A program made the position numbers and the translations under genes. Source: Sphingopyxis sp. (GTDB lineage: Bacteria > Pseudomonadota > Alphaproteobacteria > Sphingomonadales > Sphingomonadaceae). Taken from it: a stretch of 11,913 nucleotides of DNA. Shown here one piece after another: positions 1 through 7,851 of this stretch (the first letter of the stretch is position 1; each line of letters begins with the position of its first letter). The notes under the pieces are model-generated. The model made no database searches. It saw nothing but the letters and a program-made list of their open reading frames with translations, and was not told where the DNA came from. The stretch spans positions 1 to 11,913 of the forward strand of contig JAHCKJ010000040.1 in NCBI GenBank assembly GCA_026125835.1, given 5' to 3'.

Positions 1-158
1 GCATCGCGCCGCGCCGCGACGGCGATGTCGCGACTTGCTACGCCAGCCCGGAGCGCGCCGCACGCGAGCTGGGCTGGACCGCCAGCCGCGATCTGGATGC
101 CATGTGCGCATCGAGCTGGCGCTTCGAGCGCACACTCGCCATGCGGAACGCCGGTTAG
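1..158 (+). CDS. galE: UDP-glucose 4-epimerase, C-terminal fragment (5' end outside window)
   Basis: This is the last 51 codons of a gene that begins before the window; the reading frame starts at base 3 and ends with TAG at 156-158. The translated tail reads RRDGDVATCYASPERAARE, then an LGW motif, then MCASSW near the end. This is the usual C-terminal layout of GalE: an RxGDV segment, a Y-A-x-P helix, a LGW and an MCxxxW. GalE is a cytosolic NAD-dependent SDR enzyme that interconverts UDP-glucose and UDP-galactose for surface sugars. Its catalytic part is not visible here, so a related UDP-sugar epimerase cannot be fully excluded. It converges on the GDT1-family gene, and the two stop codons overlap at 155-158. 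Confidence 0.85.
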   Translation, partial: IAPRRDGDVATCYASPERAARELGWTASRDLDAMCASSWRFERTLAMRNAG

Positions 159-727
159 GGTATCCATCCAGCGGTTTGCGCCAGCACCCACAGCCCGATG
201 ACCAGAAACAGCGCTGCGGCGCCGATCCGGATCTTGGCGAGATCGATACGCTTCAACAAGGCGTGACCCAGAAAGATCGCCGGCACATTCGCGATCATCA
301 TGCCGAGCGTTGTGCCCGCGGTGACCGTCCATACATCCTGATATTGCGCGCCGAGCGCGATCGTCGCCACCTGCGTCTTGTCGCCCATCTCGACCAGGAA
401 AAAGGCGACCAGGGTGGTGAGGAACGCGCCGGATCGGTGGCGCGGCGCGTCATCGTCATCGAACTTGTCGGGGATCAGCGTCCATGCCGCCATGGCGATG
501 AACGACAGAGCGATGGCGTAGCGAAAGACGGGACTGTCGAGGAAAGCGGCCGCCGACGCTCCGAGCAGCGCCGCGAGCGCATGATTCGCGAGCGTCGCGA
601 CCAAGATGCCGAGGATGATCGGCAATGGCCGGTTGAACCGCGTTGCGAGAAGGATCGCGAGCAGTTGCGTCTTGTCACCGATTTCGGCGAGCGCAACGAC
701 CGCGGTCGAGGTAAGCATGGCTTCCAT
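155..727 (-). CDS. TMEM165/GDT1 (UPF0016) family manganese/calcium exporter
   Basis: A 190-aa inner-membrane protein made of two homologous halves, each opening with the family signature E-x-G-D-K-T: EIGDKTQ at residues 15-21 and EMGDKTQ at about 113-119. Several hydrophobic segments surround them, and an acidic DKFDDDD loop near residue 90 separates the halves. In this family the two motifs form the cation site, and bacterial members export Mn2+ (eukaryotic ones move Ca2+/Mn2+ against H+). The start is the ATG at 727-725, preceded by CGGAG about seven bases upstream. The same frame stays open further upstream, but that stretch is the riboswitch leader, not protein. The manganese riboswitch in the leader strongly supports Mn2+ as the relevant ion. 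The TAA stop overlaps the galE stop on the other strand. Confidence 0.93.
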   Translation of the reverse strand: MEAMLTSTAVVALAEIGDKTQLLAILLATRFNRPLPIILGILVATLANHALAALLGASAAAFLDSPVFRYAIALSFIAMAAWTLIPDKFDDDDAPRHRSGAFLTTLVAFFLVEMGDKTQVATIALGAQYQDVWTVTAGTTLGMMIANVPAIFLGHALLKRIDLAKIRIGAAALFLVIGLWVLAQTAGWIP

Positions 728-736
728 GAAATAACT

Positions 737-792
737 CCGGGGCCGGACGGCGTTGCGATTCCAATAGACATCGAACCCGCCGCCCGGCCCGG
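737..792 (-). promoter_or_regulatory. Leader hairpin, probable expression platform that masks the ribosome binding site
   Basis: In the transcript, a G/C-rich arm (plus positions 778-792) can pair with a second arm (737-752), giving about 15 base pairs with one bulged C and one G-U wobble around a loop of about 25 nt. The downstream arm ends in CCGG, whose final GG belongs to the CGGAG ribosome binding site of the GDT1-family gene, so the folded hairpin would hide part of it. There is no U-tract, so this does not look like an intrinsic terminator; translational control is the simpler reading. Exactly how the aptamer at 805-916 switches this hairpin is inferred. Confidence 0.55.
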
Positions 793-804
793 ACGAAGGT
801 CGAT

Positions 805-916
805 GCCATTGGTCTCGCCCAAGCGGTGTCCCGCTTCCGCCGTACCATGACCTCTCGGCCAAGTATGTTGATACGACGGCCCGTCGCGCGCGACGGCTGG
901 CTACTCCCCAGATGAC
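805..916 (-). promoter_or_regulatory. yybP-ykoY manganese riboswitch aptamer
   Basis: Read 5' to 3' on the minus strand, the leader contains the class hallmarks in order: GGGGAGUAGC (909-900), AUCAACAUACUUGG in the middle, and GAGACC (816-811). A closing P1 stem can be drawn between GUCAU-(C)-UGG at 916-908 and CCAAUGGC at 812-805, eight pairs with one bulged C. A GC-rich hairpin follows the first box and another precedes GAGACC. This riboswitch class binds Mn2+ and turns on manganese export genes, which matches the GDT1/UPF0016 gene that starts 78 bases further on. The 5' arm of P1 and the first box overlap the end of the lipoprotein gene, whose TAG stop (903-901) is the UAG of the box. Confidence 0.88.
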
Positions 917-1122
917 GGGGCTGCGTTAGTGGGCGCTTCGGCGTCTGGCAAGTCCGAAGCGGCGGCAGCGGCCTTTTCCGCCGCAGCGATATCGGCATCC
1001 ATCGCCTTCGCTCGCGCTTCGATCTCTTTCGAAGCCTTCTCGTAACGCGTCTGGAAATCGGGTTCGTCCTTGCACGCGGCGACAAGCAGCAGCGACACGA
1101 CAAAGGCGACCCGGCGACGCAT
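901..1122 (-). CDS. Small alanine-rich lipoprotein encoded directly after tamB
   Basis: A 73-aa protein that begins MRRR, has a hydrophobic stretch (residues 5-16) and reaches a lipobox VAAC with cysteine at position 17. It should therefore be exported, cut before Cys17 and lipidated. The mature part, about 57 residues, is charged and alanine-rich (residues about 30-60 look helical or coiled-coil) and ends in a loose Pro/Ala/Ser tail. The ATG at 1122-1120 shares its A with the tamB TGA stop, so translation is probably coupled to tamB. A TTG one codon earlier is possible but unlikely. Its TAG stop at 903-901 lies in the conserved box of the downstream manganese riboswitch. I do not recognise a named family. 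A role near TamB in the envelope is suggested only by position. Confidence 0.75.
   Translation of the reverse strand: MRRRVAFVVSLLLVAACKDEPDFQTRYEKASKEIEARAKAMDADIAAAEKAAAAASDLPDAEAPTNAAPSSGE
923..951 (-). promoter_or_regulatory. Possible promoter for the riboswitch leader, inside the lipoprotein gene
   Basis: On the minus strand, TTGCCA (951-946) is followed after 17 bases by TAACGC (928-923). Transcription would begin near 916, at the first base of the P1 stem of the manganese riboswitch. The -35 half resembles TTGACA, but the -10 half is a poor match, so the case rests mainly on spacing and position. The alternative is readthrough from the tamA-tamB-lipoprotein operon. Confidence 0.28.
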
Positions 1123-4100
1123 CAATAATCTTTGCGATACCGGATGCTGAGGTTCGACTGCCCCGAACCCCCGGCCTGGCTGAGCAGCGACAAAGCGGGC
1201 GTCAGGCTGATCTCGAGCTGCGTCGCGGTGTAGCCGCGAGCGTCGGTGATTACCTCCAGATAAATGTCCTTGGTGATATATTGCCCGGCGGCGAGCGCCG
1301 CGCCGCGGCCCACGGTGTCGTCGGGTCCGAGCACGCGCAGCCTGTCGATGCCCGTCGCCGACTGAAGCGCCCCGAGCGGGCTGAGCCCACCGCCACCACT
1401 GCTGAGTGTATTCAGTGACGAAGCGAGTTGCACCGCCTGCAACGGCGACAGCGACGTAATCGAATCACCGAACAATATCCGCGAGACGATCTCGTCCTGC
1501 GGCAGCCCCGGCACACTGGAAAAGGCAATCTGCGGGTTGCTCGCGCGTCCGGTAACGCTGATATTCACCGTCACCGCTTCGATTGTATCGCTTGCCAGCA
1601 GGCGGATCGCGGGATCGAACGCGTCGCCGGTGGGAAATGTTACCCGCCCTTCATGCAGGTCGAAGGAACGACCCGCAAAGCCCAGCGTCCCGCGGACCAG
1701 CTCGATCTCGCCCGTTACCCGCGGCGCTTCGGTCGTTCCGCGCAGCACGACGTCGGCCTTCCATTCCGATTCAAGCCCCATGCCGGTGACGTAAATTTCG
1801 TCGGGTGCTCTCAGCGCAATGTCGAGACGAACGAGATCGAACAGGCTGCCGCCGACCGCAGCGAGTCCGTCGCCGGCAATGCGCTGACGCCCCGTTGGCG
1901 GTTTGCGGCGAACCCCGGTCAGCACCGGCACCTGGGCCGCGCCCTCGCGCACGATGCGATAACGGGTTTCGGGCAATCGCAGGCTTCCGGACAAAAGTGC
2001 CGTTTGCCCTGCCGTCTTTTCGAGCGTCAGATTGCCGGTGGCGCGCGCTGCGATATTCTCGCTCCGCGCCAGACGGGCGTTGTCGAGCGTCATCGCGATA
2101 TTCATCGGATAACCGTCGGCTTGCGCAAGGCTGATAAAGCCCTTCGCCTGGACGCTGCCGTCGCCCGCAGTCGCGGTGAGTTGGTCGATTTCCAGCCGGT
2201 TACCAGCAAAGCGGCCGTTGACCGTCATATTCGTCAGCCGCGTACCATAGGTCTGGTTTTCATAAACCAGTTCCTTCCCCCGCACGACGCCCGTCAGGCA
2301 TGGGTCGGCGACGCTGCAACTGAAATCGGCCGCCACCGCGATCGGTCCGGCAAGCCGCTGATTGGCCGGGCCCGCAAAAGAATAGAGCGTGTCGGCAGGC
2401 CCGTTGTAACGGATACCGCCGCCCAGCGGCGCGGCCTGCAGTCGCGTCATCCAGTCACCCGCGCCAGGCCCGAGCGGGCGCAGCGATGCCTGCAAACGGC
2501 CGATCACGCTGCCGCGTTTGCGCATGACGACCCGCGCCTCTCCCCCGTCCGTCAACAATTTTCCGGCAAAATTGACATCCACCGGCTGGCTGACCGACGC
2601 GGCGGTGGTGCGGGTAAAACCGGTGATCGACAGCCGCGCGTCGGCCCGCGGGAAGCTGTCGGGGCTGGCTTGTTCGAAATCCACGCTGCCTGTCGCGCGG
2701 CCGCCAAGACCCATGTCGGGATAGACGGCGTTCAGGATCGCCATATTCACGCGGTCCAGTCGGCTTTGGATCATGATCCCCTCGCCAAAGCGTCCCGCGA
2801 CCCGCGCGCTACTGCCGCGGCCAAGGTCGATGGTTGTGGGGAGCAATTCATAATCGTCGCGGCCCGGGACGATCCTGGCGGGCGAGGCGGTACGGAAATT
2901 GATGCCGGTCGCCCGGCCCTGCACCGTGGCGCGCCATAATTCAGGGGTCAGATCGGCGTTGGCGGCAATCCGGAACGGTACGCCGCTGCTACCCTCGACC
3001 AGCGCCTGCGCCTTGCCCCGACCGTCGCGATAGTCGATTTTCACGCGGCCGACGGCAATGTCATATTCGCGAATGCGCGTCGATGCGATCTGGACGTCGG
3101 CGACGATATGCGGCGAGTCGTACAAGGTGACGTCGGCGTCGACGATGGCCGACCCAACCGCCAGTCGCGCAGAACCCGGCAGGACGAGATCGTTGGCACG
3201 CACATTTATCGCCGCCGCCTGATAAGGCCCGCTCGCGCTCAAACGCACGAGGCCGCCCAGACCCTGGCCCGCCGCTGTAAGCTGTCCGACAAAGGGTCCG
3301 GCATCGCTGCGCACCAGACGCCCGCTGAACCCGATTCCCGACAAGTCGCCGCGTTCGACGTCGATCGTCAGCGGACCGCTCGCGGTGAGCAGAACGACGT
3401 CGGCTGCCAGCGGGCCATAGTCGGTGTCGCCGGTCGCCGCGAGCCGGTAGCCGTTCGGCGCTCCCGTGACGCGCGCGACCAGATTGGCCAGCCCGATTCC
3501 CAATCCGGGCCGCTGGGCGGTGACTTCCGCGCGCGGGTCACTGATTGTTCCCGCAAGCTGGACCCCGACCGGCCCGTAATCGGTCGAATCAGCCCTTGCG
3601 GTCAGCCGGATCTGGCCATTCGGCGCATAACTCCCCTGCCCGCCGGTGACCCGGAGCCGCGGCGCCATCAGGCGGAGGCCGGAGAAGCGCGCGATGCCGT
3701 CGGTGCCATAGCGCACGTCGCTCGACACCGTGGCATTGCCCCCCAAGAAGTCGCGGACGCCCGAATTGAACAGGCGCGTCGACCGCGCACGAATGCGCCC
3801 GCCAATCTCGAAGCCCCCGCGCGGTGCAGTCTTCAGATCGACGTCGGTCGTCACATCGAAAATACCGACGCTCTCGATCCGGTAGTTGTTGATCCGCCCG
3901 TCGATGGCTCCGGTGTAGAAACCGCGATGGAGATCGGCGACGACAATCGCCTTGGCGTCGATGCGCGGCGATCGCAGCCGCAAATTGTCGCTCAGGATCC
4001 GACCGTCGCTATAAGCCAGATCGCCGTCAAGCCGCACCGCGACCAGGGTTCCCCCGGCGACCGTGTCCAGCCCGCGAATGCGCGACGCTTGCCCTGCAAC

Positions 4101-5357
4101 GGGAACAAGGATCTGGTCGGCGTCGACGCGCGCCCGGCCCGAAAGCGTCAAACCTTCGACCAGTATGTCGTTGACCGCCAGACTGGCGGCATCGGCCCGA
4201 TATGCGACCGTCGGCAGGGCAAAGGCGCCGTCCAGGCTGGCCGTCGCCCGCAGTCCGTTGGCCCGCAGCGCCGGTGCAATCGCACCCGGCCGCAAAATGT
4301 TCATGGCCAGCCGCAATCCCTCGTACCGGTTCGTGCCCAGATCGATCCCGCCGCTGATCCCCAGCCGTGCAGCGTCCGATGCCAGCCGCCCGTCGATCAC
4401 GGCCTTACGCTGGTCAAGCGCCGCCGTCAGGTCGACCGTCGTCTCGGGACCGAGCAGCCCGGCCGCAGGGCCGCTGAGCAGGCGCGCAGCCCGCGCGGTG
4501 CCCTTGATGACAAAAGTGCCGTCGCGGGCGGTCAATGCCATCCCTGCGAGCGGCGCGTCGCCCAGCGTGGCATCAAGCCTGCCGTTCCAGACCTTCCAGT
4601 CGCCGCGTCCTTCGAGCTTTGCGGTCATCGTGTCGTCAAAGCCGACCATCGCCGCCAGCACCCCGCCTTGGGGGGCGACAAGATCGACATTGATTGCGAG
4701 CCTGTTGCGCTCGGGCACCGCGTCGAGCAACAATTTTACCGTGTCGCCCTGCCCCGCCCCGCCCGCGATGGTTGCGGCATTGGCGGTAATCTGCGCCCTG
4801 CGGTCGGCGACGGCGACTTTACCCGTCAGTGTGCCCACCTGTCGTTCGCCAGCCACCGGCGGTTCAAAGACAAAACGGTCAACACGCACAAGGCCGATAT
4901 CGATATCGAGGTCGGGGAGCAAAGGCTCGTCAGTGTCCGGAACGGGCTTGAAGGCCGGTACCTTCTCCATCACCAGCGTCGCGGCCGTCGCCGACTGGAT
5001 GTCGACGTGATTCGCAAGATAGCGCACCGGGCGCCAGTCGATACGCAGTTCGGGCGAGCGCAGGAACACCCCCTCGGTATCGGACAAGGTGAAATCGCGC
5101 ACGATCATCTCGCCGTACAGCGATCCGTCGAGACGACCGATCCCGATCTTCATGCCGTTTTCGAACGCGTATTTCTCGATCTGGGTGACGACAAAACGCC
5201 GCCCGGCGTCGCTGTTAAGGCCGACCAGAAACAGCGCAAATATCAGGACAAGGCCAAGCAGGCCGTACCCGACGCCACGAAGCAGCGCGTGCGGCCAGCG
5301 ACGCGCCTGCGCGGGCAGGGGCTCGTTTTCCCGGGCGAGTGATTGCTCGGCGGCCAT
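1122..5357 (-). CDS. tamB: Translocation and assembly module inner-membrane protein TamB (DUF490)
   Basis: A 1411-aa protein of the TamB/AsmA-like bridge family. Residues about 25-48 hold a single membrane anchor (LLGLVLIFALFLVGL) after a short cytoplasmic end. Then comes an AsmA-like N-terminal region (residues about 60-190, with LDGSLYGEMIVRDFTL) and a very long stretch of repeating beta-strand pattern forming the lipid-carrying groove. The C-terminal DUF490 part includes ETRYRIVREG, FGDSITSLSPLQAVQLASSL, GIDRLRVLGPDD and a final ISLTPALSLLSQ...LSIRYRKDY. TamB spans the periplasm from the inner membrane to TamA and takes part in outer-membrane protein assembly and phospholipid transport. 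Length is somewhat above the E. coli protein. The ATG overlaps the tamA stop (TGATG at 5359-5355) and its own TGA overlaps the lipoprotein ATG. The frame is intact, although tamA upstream is interrupted. Confidence 0.95.
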   Translation of the reverse strand: MAAEQSLARENEPLPAQARRWPHALLRGVGYGLLGLVLIFALFLVGLNSDAGRRFVVTQIEKYAFENGMKIGIGRLDGSLYGEMIVRDFTLSDTEGVFLRSPELRIDWRPVRYLANHVDIQSATAATLVMEKVPAFKPVPDTDEPLLPDLDIDIGLVRVDRFVFEPPVAGERQVGTLTGKVAVADRRAQITANAATIAGGAGQGDTVKLLLDAVPERNRLAINVDLVAPQGGVLAAMVGFDDTMTAKLEGRGDWKVWNGRLDATLGDAPLAGMALTARDGTFVIKGTARAARLLSGPAAGLLGPETTVDLTAALDQRKAVIDGRLASDAARLGISGGIDLGTNRYEGLRLAMNILRPGAIAPALRANGLRATASLDGAFALPTVAYRADAASLAVNDILVEGLTLSGRARVDADQILVPVAGQASRIRGLDTVAGGTLVAVRLDGDLAYSDGRILSDNLRLRSPRIDAKAIVVADLHRGFYTGAIDGRINNYRIESVGIFDVTTDVDLKTAPRGGFEIGGRIRARSTRLFNSGVRDFLGGNATVSSDVRYGTDGIARFSGLRLMAPRLRVTGGQGSYAPNGQIRLTARADSTDYGPVGVQLAGTISDPRAEVTAQRPGLGIGLANLVARVTGAPNGYRLAATGDTDYGPLAADVVLLTASGPLTIDVERGDLSGIGFSGRLVRSDAGPFVGQLTAAGQGLGGLVRLSASGPYQAAAINVRANDLVLPGSARLAVGSAIVDADVTLYDSPHIVADVQIASTRIREYDIAVGRVKIDYRDGRGKAQALVEGSSGVPFRIAANADLTPELWRATVQGRATGINFRTASPARIVPGRDDYELLPTTIDLGRGSSARVAGRFGEGIMIQSRLDRVNMAILNAVYPDMGLGGRATGSVDFEQASPDSFPRADARLSITGFTRTTAASVSQPVDVNFAGKLLTDGGEARVVMRKRGSVIGRLQASLRPLGPGAGDWMTRLQAAPLGGGIRYNGPADTLYSFAGPANQRLAGPIAVAADFSCSVADPCLTGVVRGKELVYENQTYGTRLTNMTVNGRFAGNRLEIDQLTATAGDGSVQAKGFISLAQADGYPMNIAMTLDNARLARSENIAARATGNLTLEKTAGQTALLSGSLRLPETRYRIVREGAAQVPVLTGVRRKPPTGRQRIAGDGLAAVGGSLFDLVRLDIALRAPDEIYVTGMGLESEWKADVVLRGTTEAPRVTGEIELVRGTLGFAGRSFDLHEGRVTFPTGDAFDPAIRLLASDTIEAVTVNISVTGRASNPQIAFSSVPGLPQDEIVSRILFGDSITSLSPLQAVQLASSLNTLSSGGGGLSPLGALQSATGIDRLRVLGPDDTVGRGAALAAGQYITKDIYLEVITDARGYTATQLEISLTPALSLLSQAGGSGQSNLSIRYRKDY

Positions 5358-7693
5358 CAGAAGGCCTGCCCGATCGAGACATAGACGCTCACCCAGGGCT
5401 CGCCCGGCTTGCGCCCGATCGGCGTCGCCACGTCCAGGCGCATCGGGCCGAAATTCGTGTAGTAGCGCGCGCCAATCCCGGCACCGAAGCGCAGGTCGGA
5501 GAATGTCGGCGTCGAGCCGCGGTAGACTTGTCCAGCGTCCACGAAGCCGACAACGCCGAAATTGCCGAATCGATAGCGCGCTTCGACCGCCGCCTCGTTG
5601 ACCGAGCGCCCCCCGATCGGGTCATTGTTCGGGTCGCGCGGCCCCAGCCCCTGATAACCGAAGCCGCGGACCGATCCGCCACCGCCGGCATAGAACCGCC
5701 GCGACGGCGCCAGTCGTTCGCGCGCGGCGCCGAGGATCGATCCGACCCGGACACGCCCCGCGATCACGATGTCGTCGGTCACCGGATAATAGCCGCTGAT
5801 GTCGAAGCGCGTCCGCGCATAGGGCGAGAACTGACCGGACAGCGAACCTTCGGGCTGGATCAGCGTCGTGACGCGATAACCCTTGGTCGGATCGAGCAGA
5901 CTGTCGGTGCGGTCCATCCCGATCTGGCCGGTCAGACCGAAAATCGTGTAAAAGTCGCGCTGCCGGACACCGCGCGTGAAATTATAGTCATCCTCGCTGG
6001 TTGCGATCAGCTCGGCGCCATAGGCATAGGTGAATTTCTTTTGCCAAATCGGCGTCGAATCATAGCTGACGCGCGCCGCGACGCGCCCGGTAATGGCCTC
6101 GAAAGCATTGTAGTCGCTGCGCTTCGCTTCGGCGACCAACTCGAAAGTCCGGTCGCGCCGTCCGGCGTTCGACCGGCGCAGCGTCGCGCCAATCCCCTGC
6201 TCCTGCGTTCCCAATACGCCGCGAAAGATCAGCGCGCCTTCGGGCGGCAACAGGTTGCGGTGCGTCCAGCTTCCTTCCAGCCGGATCCCCTCACCCGTAC
6301 CATAGCCGGCACTCGCAGCCAGCGTGCGCGGCGGGCCGGCCTGCTGGGTTACCAGCATCGTCACATATTCGGTATCATCGCCGGCGCTTTCTCCGGTCGG
6401 TTGCGGTTCGGCTGCCACCGTGGCGAACAGACCAGTGGCCACAAGCGCTTGGCGGAGATCGTCGACCTTGCGGCTGTCGTACAGCTCACCGTGTTTGAAG
6501 CGCGCGAGCCGCGCGACATGATCGGCGTCGAAAGCAAGGTCGCCCGTCGTTTCGATGTCGCCGAACCGCGCACGTCGACCGATATCGACGGGCAGCGTGT
6601 ACACGCCATCGCCGGTTGCCCCGTCGAGCAAAATGTCGCGCTGCCCAACCTTGGCAAAGGGATAGCCTGCTTCGGGCAGTTTGAGCGCAATCGCCGCCTC
6701 GGCCCCCTGAACGCGCTGTGCGACGATCGGCTCGCCCACCGTCAGGGGAAAATTGTCGGCGATCAGCGTGGGCGGCACGGTCGGATCCGCCTGGATATTG
6801 ATTTCGGCAAGCCGGTACCTGGCTCCCGGTGTGACATCGATAACCGCAGTGATCGGACGGCGTGTGCGCGACTGTTCGTCCTGCCCCGCTTCGCGGTCGC
6901 CGCGGTCGATCCGCGTGTCGACGACCGCGTCCTAATAGCCTTCCGACGCCAATATCCGCTGCATCAACTCACCGTCGGCGGTCAGCCTCGCGCGGACCAT
7001 TGCGATATTGTCGGCCTTGCCGTCGCCATCATAGAGCACAGACAAATCGCCGAACAGATCGGCAAGATCAACGTCGGTGCTGTCGTCGGCGGGCTGCAAG
7101 CCAGTGACGCGCACCGCATACGCAACGCTGACATCGCCGCGGTCGGCTTCGGCCTCGGCAAACTCGACCGGTTCGACGTCGAAATTCTCGAGCGGCGGTA
7201 ACGGCGCCGCCAGTTCGACATCGCGGATCGGCGCATCGCCAATGGCTTCGACCGCGTCCCCGTCGGCCAATACCGGTAGCGTCACGCCGGACTCACCCGC
7301 GGCAACGGATGTCTCGGCATCGGGATCGGAGGTTCCCTCCGTTGCCGACGCCGCGGCCTGGCGCCGCTCGAACTCGGCGATCGACTCCAGCGGACGATCC
7401 AGTTCCGGGTCGTCCTCGGCACTGATTGGCGGGATGGCCGCCTCAAATTCGTCGTCGCCGATGATCGGCGCGACTTCGGGCAAAACAGCGTCGGCCGGCG
7501 GTGGCGGCGGCGCGGCGATCTGGTCGCCTTCTCCGGCGGCGACGGTGGGTACGACCGCAGGTGGCTCGACCGGCTGGGCGCCGGCGGCAACGCTCCATCC
7601 CAGACCGCAGAGCGATACCGACAGCGCCAACGTGCGGCGCAGGGATCGCGAACGATTGCGGGCTGAATGGCAGGAAGTTTCAGATATTTGCAT
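5357..7693 (-). pseudogene. tamA: Outer-membrane Omp85-family protein TamA, interrupted by an in-frame amber codon
   Basis: The full frame runs from ATG 7693 to TGA 5359-5357, 778 residues, but TAG at 6934-6932 stops it after 253. Part one has a signal peptide (residues 1 to about 40, cut near AGA-Q), an acidic Pro/Ala-rich linker, and the start of POTRA1 (about residue 190). The stop falls just after ILASEGY, where POTRA domains normally read GYYDA, and the next codons give DAVVDTRID in the same frame. POTRA2 and POTRA3, the beta-barrel, the Omp85 motif GGGGSVRGFGYQG (about residue 675) and a C-terminal phenylalanine (VYVSIGQAF) follow undamaged. The first possible restart, GTG at 6778, would lack signal peptide and POTRA1. 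TamA is the outer-membrane partner of TamB. A sequencing error, a recent nonsense mutation or amber suppression are all possible; nothing else in the gene looks decayed. No convincing promoter or terminator is seen in the 158 bases upstream (7694-7851). Confidence 0.88.
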
Positions 7694-7851
7694 CGATAAA
7701 CCGCCGAAAGGGCATCTCTGGGCGGCAAGAACCGTGCGCGCAACCGGATTTTGCCGGATATCCCGGCCAAGCCCCTTCATTTCGTCGCATATTCGCTGCC
7801 CCACGCATCCCGTCGTCGATCAACGAACAGGCGGCGGTCCGGTTCCGCAGC

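Noticed and set aside
728..862. N-terminal extension of the GDT1-family protein up to base 862
   Set aside because: The extra residues are Gly/Arg/Pro-rich, unlike the family, and this stretch holds the riboswitch and hairpin. ATG 727 has a good ribosome binding site.
1428..2939. 503-codon plus-strand frame opposite the 3' part of tamB
   Set aside because: Antisense shadow with Arg/His-rich low-information sequence.
3108..5342. 744-codon open frame on the plus strand opposite tamB
   Set aside because: It lies wholly antisense to a clear, intact tamB. Its composition is rich in Arg, Gln, Asp and His with no recognisable domain, as expected of a shadow frame in GC-rich DNA.
5339..7201. 620-codon open frame on the plus strand opposite tamA
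   Set aside because: Antisense to the TamA barrel and POTRA sequence, with shadow-type composition and no family motif.
6932..7693. A separate 253-aa secreted protein gene upstream of a shorter tamA
   Set aside because: The frame ends in the middle of a POTRA domain, and the continuing in-frame codons complete that domain, so one interrupted gene explains it better.
7751..7775. Inverted repeat GCCGG...CCGGC downstream of ugd as a terminator
   Set aside because: The stem is only about five pairs and there is no U-tract after it.
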